This document shows positions 46,415-55,294 of a DNA stretch of 57,107 nucleotides, piece by piece (the first letter of the stretch is position 1; every line of letters begins with the position of its first letter). The DNA is from Pseudomonas sp. TH10 (GTDB lineage Bacteria > Pseudomonadota > Gammaproteobacteria > Pseudomonadales > Pseudomonadaceae). The position numbers and the translations under genes are program-made. The stretch lies in contig NZ_JAEKEG010000012.1 of NCBI RefSeq assembly GCF_016651255.1, forward strand, positions 1 to 57,107, in the 5' to 3' direction. A model generated the notes under the pieces. The model was given only the letters and a program-made list of their open reading frames with translations, was not told where the DNA came from and did no database searches.

Positions 46415-46456
46415 CCTCATGTCAGGTTCTGCACTGAATCTGACATGAGGTTTCTT
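46415..46456 (+). terminator. 11-bp hairpin overlapping the pilL ribosome site
   Basis: CCTCATGTCAG (46415-46425) and CTGACATGAGG (46440-46450) pair perfectly around a 14-base loop, followed by TTTCTT. The right arm carries the GAGG of the next gene (ATG 46459). It can act as terminator, and folding would also hide the ribosome site. Confidence 0.65.
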
Positions 46457-46458
46457 CC

Positions 46459-47001
46459 ATGGAGCGTTTTTTCACGCCTGTCTGCCTGCTGGCTTTGTTG
46501 AGCGCCTGCACCGCGCAAATCCCCAACCCTTTGCCGCCCCATCCAGAGATCGACAGTGGCTCCAATCGGGCCCAGCACTCGAGGGGCATAGCCGAAGAAA
46601 GCCATCCGGCAGAGCTTCGTTATGGCCGCTACACGCTGGTCAGCACCGAGCCCACCACGGAACAACGCGATCTTCTTGCCCAAATCATTGAAGTGAACAT
46701 CCCGTCCAGCCTGAACCCCTCGGTGCAGGATGCATTGCAGTACGTATTGCAGCGCTCGGGCTATTCGCTCTGCCCCGTTACCGCGTCGGTGAAGGTGCTG
46801 TTTACCCGGCCTCTGCCTGCAGCCCATTACCGGCTTGGTCCAATCCCTTTGCGCCGCGCGCTGCAAGTGCTGGCTGGCCCCGCCTGGCAACTCACGACCG
46901 ACGAAGTCAGCCGTTCAGTCTGCTTCGAACAGCAGAAAACGGAGGCCGGCGTCGCGCTGATCACACCCGTCTCGCCCCATCTGTTGGAGGCACGGCCATG
47001 A
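46459..47001 (+). CDS. PilL N-terminal-domain lipoprotein (TIGR03748)
   Basis: 180 residues. Lipoprotein signal peptide with lipobox LLSACTAQ (Cys near residue 17), then the PilL-N domain: LRYGRYTLVSTEPTTEQRDL, NIPSSLNPSVQDALQYVLQR, RSGYSLCPVTASVKVLFTRP, RRALQVLAGPAWQLTTDE. Outer-membrane-linked component of the ICE type IV secretion apparatus, similar to the start of PilL of plasmid R64. Overlaps the next gene (ATGA) and leads the transfer operon. Confidence 0.85.
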   Translation: MERFFTPVCLLALLSACTAQIPNPLPPHPEIDSGSNRAQHSRGIAEESHPAELRYGRYTLVSTEPTTEQRDLLAQIIEVNIPSSLNPSVQDALQYVLQRSGYSLCPVTASVKVLFTRPLPAAHYRLGPIPLRRALQVLAGPAWQLTTDEVSRSVCFEQQKTEAGVALITPVSPHLLEARP

Positions 47002-47669
47002 GAGCCTCGACGTTTCAAACCCTCATCATTGGCCTGCTTTGCTTGGCGGTCGCCGGCCTGAGCGGTGGTTTGTATAACCAGTATCAACGCGTGGCCGAAC
47101 TGCAGAGCACGAACACGCAATACCGACAAACCCTGGACACCCTGCAACATGATGCAAGCGCCCTCAAGGACGCCCAGGAGAAGCTGCAGTACGCGCTGAA
47201 AGACCTGAAGCAGATGGTCGATACTGGTGAGCAACAGGCCAATACCCTCGATCCGATGTTGGATCAATGGGCACAAGAGATACAGGAACTGCGCGATGGT
47301 CTCGCAGCCCGCGCCACCCAGGCAGACCTGACAGCGCTGCGCGCACGCCTTGAACAGGTCGAGCAGCAACTCCTGGACCTCAGGACAAAGCCATTCCCTC
47401 CACCGCCGACGCCTTCTGCGACCAAACCGAAAAAGACCGCTCGCCCCAACCCCGCCCCGCTCTCGCCACCGTTTTCAGTATTGAGTGTCGAGTCCCGCGG
47501 GGGTGAGCGCTTTCTGGCGGTCGCACCTCATGACAGTCGCTCGCTCACGGATGTCCGGCTGCTACATAGCGGTGAGCAGCAAGGGGCTTGGCGCCTGAAA
47601 ATACTGGAGCCGAACTCAGCCATCTTCGCGGTGGCCGCTCAGCCAGATCAGACCGTGCTCCTCCCTTGA
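46998..47669 (+). CDS. membrane-anchored coiled-coil ICE transfer protein
   Basis: 223 residues. One N-terminal membrane helix (TLIIGLLCLAVAGLSGGLY), then a long heptad-rich coiled coil (residues ~30-130; YQRVAELQSTNTQYRQTLDT, ALRARLEQVEQQLLDLRTK), a Pro/Lys linker and a small C-terminal domain (FSVLSVESRGGERFLAVAPH). A periplasm-spanning shape. Conserved at this position in PFGI-1-type ICEs; function unknown. Starts by ATGA overlap with pilL-N. Confidence 0.75.
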   Translation: MRASTFQTLIIGLLCLAVAGLSGGLYNQYQRVAELQSTNTQYRQTLDTLQHDASALKDAQEKLQYALKDLKQMVDTGEQQANTLDPMLDQWAQEIQELRDGLAARATQADLTALRARLEQVEQQLLDLRTKPFPPPPTPSATKPKKTARPNPAPLSPPFSVLSVESRGGERFLAVAPHDSRSLTDVRLLHSGEQQGAWRLKILEPNSAIFAVAAQPDQTVLLP

Positions 47670-47678
47670 GAAGTGATC

Positions 47679-48397
47679 ATGAACAGAGCGCTACTGCCCA
47701 CCGTTGTCTGTCTCGCTTCGTTACTGACCACGGTCGCTGCGATGGGTAACCCCGTCACGACACAGTCACGGACCCAGGACACGCAGTCCGCTCCCTGGGG
47801 CGCTCTGACTCTGAACAGGCGGCGAGCTGGGGTCTGACGGAGCAGGAGTGGACGCGCTTCGAACAGATCCAAGCCGGCCCGCGCGGTTTCTGGAGCCCGA
47901 ACCTCGATCCGTTGACCGCACTCGGGGTCGAGGCCCAGACCGACCAAGAGCGCCAGCGCTATGCCGAATTACAGGTAGCGCTGGAAGCCAAACGCGCCGA
48001 GCGCGAGTTGGCTTACCAAAACGCTTACACCGCGGCCTGGGCCAAGCTGTTTCCCGGACTGCTGCCGATCCAGGGCATGGCGTCCCCGCCCCCTGCCAGC
48101 TCATCGGTCATGCCGCGCCAGGCCCTGTTTGTGGAGGACCACTGCCCAGAGTGCACCGCCGAAGCGCAGCGTCTGCAAAGCAGCGACACGGCGTTCGATA
48201 TTTACCTGGTGGGCAGCCAAGGCGAGGACGAACACGTCCGTCGTTGGGCTCGGCAAGCAGACATCGATCCGGCGAAGGTCCAACGCCAGCAGATCACCCT
48301 GAACCATGACCGTGGTCGCTGGTTCAACCTGGGTGCCCCGGGGCCATTGCCTGCCACATTTCAACAGGGGAATGGACAATGGCAACGCCTCGACTGA
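47679..48397 (+). CDS. TIGR03759-family ICE protein, frameshifted
   Basis: Signal peptide (ALLPTVVCLASLLTTVAAMG) then, after a break at G4 47797-47800 (one G short), SEQAASWGLTEQEWTRFEQI, GPRGFWSPNLDPLTALGVEA and a C-terminal part with VEDHCPECTAEAQRLQ (a CxxC in a thioredoxin-like setting) and IYLVGSQGEDEHVRRWARQA. The joined product is ~240 residues. Periplasmic; the CxxC suggests disulfide handling during assembly of the transfer apparatus, which is inference. Confidence 0.85.
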
Positions 48398-48927
48398 GTG
48401 GTATTGCGCTCATGCTGACAATGCTCGCCGTCCAGGCTGACGAACTTCCGCCTCCTGCCTACCAACTGGCGGCGCATGACGCCGACATCCCTTCTACGGT
48501 GCTGTTCGCGATTGCCCTGCAGGAGAGTGGTATCCGCGTCCGTGGTCGACTGCTGCCCTGGCCTTGGACCCTGAACATCGCCGGAACACCCTACCGCTTC
48601 GCCACTCGCCAGGCCGCCTGTCACGCCTTGCTTCAGGCACTCGCCCGACATGACGCCAAGCGGGTCGATGCCGGTCTCGGGCAAACCAACCTGGGTTACC
48701 ACAGACAACGTTTTTCCAGCCCCTGCGAATCCCTTGATCCCTACCGAAATCTCGCGGTGACCGCCGAGCTGTTGCAGGAGCATCACGCCGCTACCGGTGA
48801 TTGGGTGTCAGCTGCTGGACGCTATCACCGCCCGGCAGGAGGAACGCCGGCCGCGCGTTACCGCGCCGGATTTTCCTGGCAACTCGAACGGCTGATGGTG
48901 TCCTTCAAACAGGGCACACCACCATGA
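48379..48927 (+). CDS. transglycosylase SLT-domain protein of the transfer system
   Basis: 182 residues with a signal peptide (GIALMLTMLAVQADE). Lytic-transglycosylase fold: catalytic Glu in LFAIALQESGIRVRG near residue 48, NIAGTPYRFATRQAACHALL near 73, VDAGLGQTNLGYHRQRF near 96, YRNLAVTAELLQEH near 122, YHRPAGGTPAARYRAGF near 150. Opens the peptidoglycan for the conjugation channel (VirB1/PilT role). Overlaps both neighbours. Confidence 0.87.
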   Translation: MATPRLSGIALMLTMLAVQADELPPPAYQLAAHDADIPSTVLFAIALQESGIRVRGRLLPWPWTLNIAGTPYRFATRQAACHALLQALARHDAKRVDAGLGQTNLGYHRQRFSSPCESLDPYRNLAVTAELLQEHHAATGDWVSAAGRYHRPAGGTPAARYRAGFSWQLERLMVSFKQGTPP

Positions 48928-49439
48928 AGCGAATACCTCTTGCCTGTTATTGCATCCTATTCTTGGCACCTTTTACCCAGGCGCAATTGACCGTAGCTGG
49001 GGATCAGCCTAGCGACTTCACCCGCCCCCATTTTCAAGCTGCCAGGCCGTCAATAAGCAACAGAACCCAGCCTGATCGGGCCATGCATGCGGACTTGTCC
49101 ACGTTTGCCGATGAAGCCTGGATACTGCCCGTCCGCAGCTCCCTCCTAAGCCCAGGCCAGATCACGCTTCGTGCCCTGAACATGCCGGGCTTGCGGCCAT
49201 TTTTCCTGGTCGGTGAGGATCCCCAATCACTGGTATGGTTGCGTCAACGCGCAGCTGAACTGCAGGAAATGGGCGCGGCCGGCCTCGCCGTTGAAGTGGC
49301 CGATACCGAAGCTTTGGCCCGGATTCGAGCAGCCGCTCCGGGCATCACCATCCTGCCGGTCAACGGCAACGACATCGCCACCCGCCTGCAGATTGAGCAC
49401 TACCCCGTCTTGATCACCGCCACCTCATTGGAACAGTGA
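48924..49439 (+). CDS. TIGR03765-family ICE protein
   Basis: 171 residues, N-terminal signal peptide (ACYCILFLAPFTQAQLTVAG). Core: WILPVRSSLLSPGQITLRAL, MPGLRPFFLVGEDPQSLVWL, QMGAAGLAVEVAD-like helix, GITILPVNGNDIATRLQIEH. The RxxF/FLVGEDPQS pattern is that of the PFL_4695 family encoded just before traD. Periplasmic; function unknown. ATGA overlap with the transglycosylase; its TGA overlaps the traD GTG start. Confidence 0.85.
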   Translation: MKRIPLACYCILFLAPFTQAQLTVAGDQPSDFTRPHFQAARPSISNRTQPDRAMHADLSTFADEAWILPVRSSLLSPGQITLRALNMPGLRPFFLVGEDPQSLVWLRQRAAELQEMGAAGLAVEVADTEALARIRAAAPGITILPVNGNDIATRLQIEHYPVLITATSLEQ

Positions 49440-51553
49440 GTCAGGTCATGGCCGAGCATGCGATGGAGTCCAAGCTCCGGCCAGCGGTGGAGCTGTATAC
49501 CGTAGCAATCTGTATCGCTGCCGCGGTGTTGTGCGTGTACTCGCCCTGGGCTGTGGCCCTGTCACCCGAGATCGGTCTGGTTGCAGCGCTGGCCTATGCC
49601 CTGTTCGGCCTTATCCGGCTGAGACAAGCTTGGGAGGTGCTGCGTTATCGGCGCAATATCCGTCGGCTGCCCCGCTACGAGCTGACCAGTCGGCAGATTC
49701 CGGTCAGCCGCAAGCGTCTGTTCATGGGCCGAGGATTTCGCTGGACCCGCCTGCACACCCAGCGTTTGGTCGAGGCCCAGGATCCGGCGGTCGCCCACTA
49801 TGTCGACCAACCGACCAGCTACCGCCTGGCCCGTGGACTCGAACGGCGCCTGGAGCATGCACCGTTTCCACTCTCGATACTGGCCCGTGTCACGGCCTGG
49901 GACAGTGCCTTCAATCCGTTGCGGCCTTTGCCCCCGGTAGGTGGCTCGCCACTATTGCATGGGGTCGAGCCCGATGAAACGGAAGTCAGTCTGCCGCTGG
50001 GCGAACGGGTCGGACACACCCTGGTGCTCGGCACTACCCGTGTCGGCAAGACCCGGCTCGCCGAGGTGTACATCACCCAGGACATTCATCGCATCGAACA
50101 TGAGGTGGTCATCGTCTTCGATCCGAAGGGCGACGCCGACTTGCTCAAACGGATGTACGTCGAAGCCAAGCGGGCCGGTCGGGATAAGGAGTTTTATGTT
50201 TTCCATCTAGGCTGGCCGGAGTTCTCCGCTCGATACAATGCGGTGGGACGCTTCGGGCGTATCTCGGAAGTGGCGTCACGCATCGCCGGGCAGCTCAGCG
50301 GCGAAGGTAACTCCGCGGCCTTTCGCGAGTTTGCCTGGCGTTTCGTCAACATCATCGCCCGTGCCCTGATCGAGTTAGGCCGGCGTCCAGACTACCTGCA
50401 GATCCAACGGCATGTGGTCAACATCGATGCACTGTTCATCGAGTACGCCCAGCAGTTTTTCGCCAAGACCGACCCGAAGGCGTGGGAGGTGATCGTTCAG
50501 CTTGAAGGCAAGCTCACCGAGAAGAACATCCCCCGGCATATGATCGGGCGCGAAAAGCGTGTGGTGGCCATCGAGCAGTACCTGGCGGTGAAGCGGGTAT
50601 TTGATCCGGTAATGGACGGACTGCGTTCGGCGGTACGATATGACCGTACTTACTTCGACAAAATCGTTGCCTCGCTACTGCCGCTGCTGGAGAAACTCAC
50701 CACCGGCAAGACCGCCCAGTTACTGGCTCCCAACTACACCGATTTAGATGACCCGCGGCCAATCTTCGACTGGATGCAGATCATCCGAAAACGCGGCATC
50801 GTCTACGTCGGTCTGGATGCACTGACCGACGCCGAGGTGGCCGCCGCGGTGGGCAACTCCATGTTCGCCGACTTGGTCTCGGTCGCCGGACACATCTACA
50901 AACACGGCATCGACCATGGCCTGCCCCAATCGGGTAACAACAGTGACAAGTTGCCGATCAACCTCCACGCCGATGAGTTCAACGAGTTGATGGGTGATGA
51001 ATTCATCCCGCTGATCAATAAGGGCGGCGGTGCCGGTATCCAGGTAACCGCCTACACCCAGACCCTCAGCGATATCGAAGCACGTATCGGCAACCGCGCC
51101 AAAGCTGGCCAGGTTATTGGCAACTTCAACACTCTGCAGATGCTGCGGGTGCGCGAAACCGCCACCGCTGAACTGCTCACCCAGCAGTTGCCCAAGGTTA
51201 ACGTGCTGACCAAGACCCTGGTGTCGGGTGCGACTGACACCTCCGATCCTGAGGCCAACACGGACTTCACCTCGTCCTCACAGGACCGTGTCAGCAGCAC
51301 CAGTGTACCGTTGATCGAGCCTGCTCATATCGTCAGTTTGCCCAAGGGGCAAATGTTCTCCTTCCAGGCCGGTGGGCAGCTCTGGAAAGTCCGTATGCCT
51401 TTACCCAAACCCTCCAACGTCGACGCCATGCCCAAGGACCTACAGGAACTCACTCAACGGATGCGGGCGGCCTACAACGCGCAGGCGGGACAGTGGTGGA
51501 GCGCAAGCGGTGGCGGCCCAACTACCAACTTCGATCTGGATCAGGTGGGGTAG
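49436..51553 (+). CDS. traD: TraD-type coupling protein (TIGR03743)
   Basis: 705 residues, intact. Two membrane helices near the N-terminus (YTVAICIAAAVLCVYSPWAV, EIGLVAALAYALFGLIRL), Walker A LGTTRVGKTRLAE near 200, Walker B VIVFDPKGDADLL near 225, the HADEFNELMGDEFIPL segment near 510, and VTAYTQTLSDIEARIG near 540. This hexameric ATPase brings the relaxase-DNA complex to the type IV channel. Starts with GTG 49436 overlapping the preceding stop (ATG 49448 is the alternative). Confidence 0.93.
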   Translation: MSQVMAEHAMESKLRPAVELYTVAICIAAAVLCVYSPWAVALSPEIGLVAALAYALFGLIRLRQAWEVLRYRRNIRRLPRYELTSRQIPVSRKRLFMGRGFRWTRLHTQRLVEAQDPAVAHYVDQPTSYRLARGLERRLEHAPFPLSILARVTAWDSAFNPLRPLPPVGGSPLLHGVEPDETEVSLPLGERVGHTLVLGTTRVGKTRLAEVYITQDIHRIEHEVVIVFDPKGDADLLKRMYVEAKRAGRDKEFYVFHLGWPEFSARYNAVGRFGRISEVASRIAGQLSGEGNSAAFREFAWRFVNIIARALIELGRRPDYLQIQRHVVNIDALFIEYAQQFFAKTDPKAWEVIVQLEGKLTEKNIPRHMIGREKRVVAIEQYLAVKRVFDPVMDGLRSAVRYDRTYFDKIVASLLPLLEKLTTGKTAQLLAPNYTDLDDPRPIFDWMQIIRKRGIVYVGLDALTDAEVAAAVGNSMFADLVSVAGHIYKHGIDHGLPQSGNNSDKLPINLHADEFNELMGDEFIPLINKGGGAGIQVTAYTQTLSDIEARIGNRAKAGQVIGNFNTLQMLRVRETATAELLTQQLPKVNVLTKTLVSGATDTSDPEANTDFTSSSQDRVSSTSVPLIEPAHIVSLPKGQMFSFQAGGQLWKVRMPLPKPSNVDAMPKDLQELTQRMRAAYNAQAGQWWSASGGGPTTNFDLDQVG

Positions 51554-51643
51554 CCCTACCCCACCACAGGTTTCGATTCAGCAGAAAACGATCCAGGAGA
51601 CGTATTGCCCACATCAACTCTGCAGCGCGCAATGGGGTGAACT

Positions 51644-52375
51644 ATGGCGACTTCCACCCAGAACACGCCGCCACAACCGATCCAGCGTCCGGGATTGATC
51701 ATCTCGGCGATCAGCCTAGTCCTGCGCATCATCGGTTTGCTGATTGCCTCGTTGCTGTTCTCGATCCTCATCGAGTTCGCCGGGCTGCTACTGTTTTGGG
51801 GTGATCAGGGCTGGCGGCATAGTCAGGCCATGCTAACCAGTGAGTTGGGCTGGCTCAGCGAGCACTTCAAAGCTTCACTTCTCATCCAACAGCCTGGGAA
51901 AACAATTGTCCAGTGGCTGGAGCTCCTCAATCAGTGGCTGCTGGTCAAGACTGGCTTTGAGGATTTTGCCCGGCAGGCGCGGGTGTCGGGCCAGGGCAAT
52001 GACTTCTGGAGCTGGGCGAATCAGCTCTACGTGAGCATTGAGGATTTCGTACTGGCGGCGGTGTATGTGACCTTTACCTTCGTAGTGCGCCTAACCATCT
52101 TGGCTCTGGCCACACCGCTATTTTTGTTGGCCTCGTTCACCGGTTTTGTCGATGGTTTGATGCGCCGCGACCTGCGCAAGTTTGGAGCCGGGCGAGAAAG
52201 CAGTTTTGTCTATCACCGAGCTAAACGAGCAGTGATACCCCTGCTGCTCGTACCCTGGATCATGTATCTGTCCCTGCCCTTTTCGCTCAATCCTATGGCC
52301 GTCTTTTTGCCTTGCGCGATGATGCTCGGAATAACGACATCCATCACCGCGGCGACGTTTAAAAAATACATTTAA
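51644..52375 (+). CDS. TIGR03747-family ICE membrane protein
   Basis: 243 residues with several membrane helices (ISAISLVLRIIGLLIASLLF, LIEFAGLLLFW, FVLAAVYVTFTFVVRLTILA, TPLFLLASFTGFVDGLM, PLLLVPWIMYLSLPFSL) and the family's DLRKFGAGRESSFVYHRAKR near 185. 90 bp after traD. Inner-membrane part of the ICE transfer machinery; exact job unknown. Confidence 0.88.
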   Translation: MATSTQNTPPQPIQRPGLIISAISLVLRIIGLLIASLLFSILIEFAGLLLFWGDQGWRHSQAMLTSELGWLSEHFKASLLIQQPGKTIVQWLELLNQWLLVKTGFEDFARQARVSGQGNDFWSWANQLYVSIEDFVLAAVYVTFTFVVRLTILALATPLFLLASFTGFVDGLMRRDLRKFGAGRESSFVYHRAKRAVIPLLLVPWIMYLSLPFSLNPMAVFLPCAMMLGITTSITAATFKKYI

Positions 52376-52395
52376 TGAAATGTAACGCTGACGTG

Positions 52396-52989
52396 TTAAA
52401 CCATTCCGGTGAATTTAGCCAAAATCGCGACGACATAACCGCCAATAATAGACAAACCAACAATACCCAACGGCCGCTGCCACCAATCACCGCTAGGGGA
52501 CGGCGGCATAGACTGCTGATAAAAATTGATCTGCCCGATCTGATTTGCGTTGACTTGGGTGGCTGCTCCATTTTGCATCGAGTTGCGCCACTGAGCTTCC
52601 TCAAGACGTTCGAGTTGAACCTGAACACGCCTCTTGAGTTGGCTAGCGGAAAGGAGAATTTGCTTTCCAATAATCATCACACCCAGCAAACCGAAAAACA
52701 GCAAATTTCCATAGCTGAGCGGGTTTTCCTGGCTGAGGGTAGGCGCGTGCTCCCATACAAAACCGATGTAGGGTGATGTGGCCTGGTAAACATCGGCTAC
52801 TAAATTTTGCACAACCCCTCCCAAATGCCCAAAAAATTTTGTGCTCGCGAGAGTCTCTGCTTGATGGTGCAGAAAAATCAACGATGAAACCAAATAAAAT
52901 AGCCCCCGAAGACCATCAAGGAGAAGCCCACGGCCTGTCGAATACGGTACCGCCGAATTGCTTGTTGGATGTTCACTCTCTGCTATCAC
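52396..52989 (-). CDS. YniB-like membrane protein, inserted on the opposite strand
   Basis: 197 residues, three membrane helices (LRGLFYLVSSLIFLHH near 28, YGNLLFFGLLGVMIIGKQIL near 92, LGIVGLSIIGGYVVAILAKF near 173) and a basic helical middle (SASQLKRRVQVQLERLEEAQ). The pattern TSPYIGFVWEHAPT / helix / RR-rich loop / terminal helix recalls E. coli YniB; this is a by-eye likeness. GTG 52989 start. It breaks the otherwise uniform plus-strand transfer operon between TIGR03747 and RAQPRD genes, so it is accessory cargo; surface or entry exclusion is one possible role. Confidence 0.6.
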   Translation of the reverse strand: MIAESEHPTSNSAVPYSTGRGLLLDGLRGLFYLVSSLIFLHHQAETLASTKFFGHLGGVVQNLVADVYQATSPYIGFVWEHAPTLSQENPLSYGNLLFFGLLGVMIIGKQILLSASQLKRRVQVQLERLEEAQWRNSMQNGAATQVNANQIGQINFYQQSMPPSPSGDWWQRPLGIVGLSIIGGYVVAILAKFTGMV

Positions 52990-53026
52990 TCTTCGTTAAC
53001 TGATTTCGTCCGCGCTTATCTGCGCC

Positions 53027-53048
53027 CCGCTAACAATGCTGTTAGCGG
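53027..53048. promoter_or_regulatory. 9-4-9 inverted repeat in the divergent yniB-like/RAQPRD region
   Basis: CCGCTAACA (53027-53035) and TGTTAGCGG (53040-53048) pair perfectly around ATGC, 40 bp upstream of the yniB-like start, with no T run on either strand. It could be an operator for the inserted gene. The remaining ~225 bp up to 53275 hold no gene I can support. Confidence 0.45.
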
Positions 53049-53275
53049 AATCAAAAGTTAACGGCTACTAATCGTTTTTCATGAGTAACCAATGCTGTAC
53101 TTGCGGTCCAATCGTGTCATTTTTCCGCGTTTCGTAGCTCTCGATACGGTGTTCGAACTCGCTCCACGATCAGAGACTGTATCGAAATAAAATGACGCAG
53201 CGTGTTTCGTGTTTCTTACTGCTGAGTCCTGGACGTTAGTTGAATGCTGGCCCCATCTCCAAATGGGCTATCCAC

Positions 53276-53611
53276 ATGCCGACTACATTTTTCCGAATCT
53301 GCCCACTGCTCATATTGATGACGTTCCATAGCGGCGGCTATGCCGCATCTGCTCATGAGCGCGAGCAGCTCAGCCTAGTTCAGCAGCAGGTCGACACTAT
53401 TGAGCACCTTGCGGCGCAAGCTAAGGTAGCCAGGACCTCCGAACCAAACGAACGCTATCGCTTCGACTATCCCCGCCTGTCTCAGGACATCCAACGCATT
53501 CGCCAAGGAATGCAGAACTATCTGTCGCCCTCCCGTGCTCAACCTCACGACGCTGGTGAGCTGGTCGGCGATTACCGCCTCGACATCCCGTCCGTGGAAC
53601 CGTCGCCATGA
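53276..53611 (+). CDS. RAQPRD-family ICE protein
   Basis: 111 residues from ATG 53276. Signal peptide (FRICPLLILMTFHSGGYAAS), helical part LSLVQQQVDTIEHLAAQAKV, RYRFDYPRLSQDIQRIRQGM, and the family's name-giving motif as SRAQPHD near residue 87. The final Asp is kept but Arg is replaced by His. Periplasmic, first of the second transfer block; overlaps the next gene by ATGA. Confidence 0.88.
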   Translation: MPTTFFRICPLLILMTFHSGGYAASAHEREQLSLVQQQVDTIEHLAAQAKVARTSEPNERYRFDYPRLSQDIQRIRQGMQNYLSPSRAQPHDAGELVGDYRLDIPSVEPSP

Positions 53612-53847
53612 GCATGACCGACGCTCAGACCGCAGCGTTCCAAAACGCCTCCGGTTTCTCGGCACAGAGCAGTTCGACACTCTGGTTGTCCCTGGTTCTC
53701 GTCCTGGCTTTGCTCTGGTGCACCTGGGTGATGTGGACGGCTTACCGGGGCTGGGCCACCGGCAGTGTGCGCTTCGGCGCGTTTGGCGGCAGCGCCGCAC
53801 GTGTTTTGCTCGCCCTACTAGTCCTGATGTTCTTCACGCTGTCCTAA
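53608..53847 (+). CDS. TIGR03758-family ICE membrane protein
   Basis: 79 residues with two membrane helices (LWLSLVLVLALLWCTWVMW and RVLLALLVLMFFTLS) joined by TAYRGWATGSVRFGAFGGS. Pilin/VirB2-region-sized small protein conserved in PFGI-1-type ICEs. Coupled to the RAQPRD gene by ATGA. Confidence 0.87.
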   Translation: MSMTDAQTAAFQNASGFSAQSSSTLWLSLVLVLALLWCTWVMWTAYRGWATGSVRFGAFGGSAARVLLALLVLMFFTLS

Positions 53848-53864
53848 TCCAGGAGATCACTGCC

Positions 53865-54236
53865 ATGCTCAAGTGCTTTACCCCTCTAAAAAACAACCTG
53901 CGTGATCGTGCCAGCCAGCGCTTGATCGGTCTGCTGTTGGTGCTCGGCTCAAGCCTGGCTTTTGCCGAGCTTCCCACCATGGAGGCTCCTTCGCGTGGTG
54001 AAGGTTCCGGGTTGATCGAGACGATCAAAAACTACGCCTATGACGGCGGCATCCTGCTCGGTTTGTTGATCGCCCTGCTCGCTTTTCTCGGCGTGGCTTG
54101 GCATTCCCTAACTGTCTATGCCGACGTGCAGAACCAGCGCAAAACCTGGAAGGACCTCGGCGCGGTGGTCGGCATCGGTGCCCTGTTGGTGGTGATCATC
54201 ATCTGGTTCCTGACCAAGGCCGCCGCGATTCTGTGA
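53865..54236 (+). CDS. TIGR03745-family ICE membrane protein
   Basis: 123 residues, signal-like first helix (RLIGLLLVLGSSLAFAELP) then two membrane helices (GGILLGLLIALLAFLGVAWH, GAVVGIGALLVVIIIWFLTK). The pattern of a processed, two-helix subunit recalls VirB2/TrbC pilins; this is inference. CAGGAG precedes ATG 53865. Confidence 0.88.
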   Translation: MLKCFTPLKNNLRDRASQRLIGLLLVLGSSLAFAELPTMEAPSRGEGSGLIETIKNYAYDGGILLGLLIALLAFLGVAWHSLTVYADVQNQRKTWKDLGAVVGIGALLVVIIIWFLTKAAAIL

Positions 54237-54243
54237 GGTCGAC

Positions 54244-54657
54244 ATGAACGACACTATCGAACGCCTTGCCGACGGCACCTTGGTCTTTCTGCCGGAGCGA
54301 CTCAACCGCGATCCTGCCGTACTGCGCGGTTTGACCAATGATGAGATGTGGGTAGCTCTCGGCACTGGCGCCGCCATTGGCCTGCTGCTGGGCGTTCCTC
54401 TAGGGATCGTCACCTCGTCTATTGCCGTTGCGCCGACCAGCATGATCGCAAGCATGGCGCTGGTGTTATTTGCCGGTGGTACGCTTTTGCGTCGGGCCAA
54501 ACAGGCTCGCCCCGAGACCTGGTTGTACCGCAAGCTCGAATCGATACTCGCCAGCCGTTGGCGCCTGGGGCGCGGAAGTTTGATTCTCCACTCCGGCGCC
54601 TGGACGATTCGCCGTTCGCGTCGACTGCGCCCTGCCCTGTCCCGGTGGCAACCATGA
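54244..54657 (+). CDS. TIGR03750-family conjugal transfer protein
   Basis: 137 residues. RLADGTLVFLPERLNRDPAV at the start, two membrane helices (LGTGAAIGLLLGVPLGIVTS, SMIASMALVLFAGGTLL), then a basic cytosolic tail (RRAKQARPETWLYRKLESIL, RRSRRLRPALSR). TraL/VirB3-like size and layout. Overlaps the next gene by ATGA. Confidence 0.87.
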   Translation: MNDTIERLADGTLVFLPERLNRDPAVLRGLTNDEMWVALGTGAAIGLLLGVPLGIVTSSIAVAPTSMIASMALVLFAGGTLLRRAKQARPETWLYRKLESILASRWRLGRGSLILHSGAWTIRRSRRLRPALSRWQP

Positions 54658-55294
54658 GTCGTTTTCGGAACAAGGTGGATGCCCAACACGCTCACATCTT
54701 CAGCCTGCGTCTGGCGGTAGTGATTCTGGCCCTGGTCTGTGCCGGACTTTGGTATGGCTGGCGCTCGGCACCGACCGATCTGACGGTGCATGTCCCCCGG
54801 ATCTGCGCTCGGGCAGCACTCGCAAGTGGTGGGATGTCCCCCCAGAGAATGTCTATGCCTTTGCCCTGTACATCTTTGGCCAACTCAACCGCTGGCCTTC
54901 GGATGGCGAGCAGGATTATCGCCGCGCCATCTATGGCTTGCAGTCCTACCTGACACCCGCCTGCAAGACCTTCCTCGACGGTGATTATGAGTACCGCAAG
55001 GCCGCCGGCGAGCTGCGCCAGCGGGTGCGTGGCGTCTACGAAATTCTGGGCCGAGGCTACAGCGAAGATCCGGAACTCAGGGTCAAGCAACTCGACCGCG
55101 ACAGCTGGCTGGTCAAGCTCGATCTCAATGCCGATGAATATTACGCCGCCGAACCAGTGAAACGGGTGGTGGTGCGGTATCCATTGCGCGTGGTGCGTTT
55201 TGATCTGGACCCCGAACGCAATAAGTGGGGGCTGGCACTGGATTGTTATCAGGGCACTCCGCAAAGAATCTCCCTGCCTGGAGGTGAGCCATGA
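54654..55294 (+). CDS. TIGR03746-family ICE protein (VirB8-like position), frameshifted
   Basis: About 213 residues. N-terminal membrane helix (LRLAVVILALVCAGLWYGW), TDLTVHVPPDLRSGSTRKW across the break, then VPPENVYAFALYIFGQLNRW, RRAIYGLQSYLTPACKTFL, YEILGRGYSEDPELRVKQLD and VVVRYPLRVVRFDLDPERNK. C5 at 54794-54798 is one base short. A single-pass bitopic protein with a periplasmic domain, as TraE/VirB8. Coupled to both neighbours. Confidence 0.87.
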
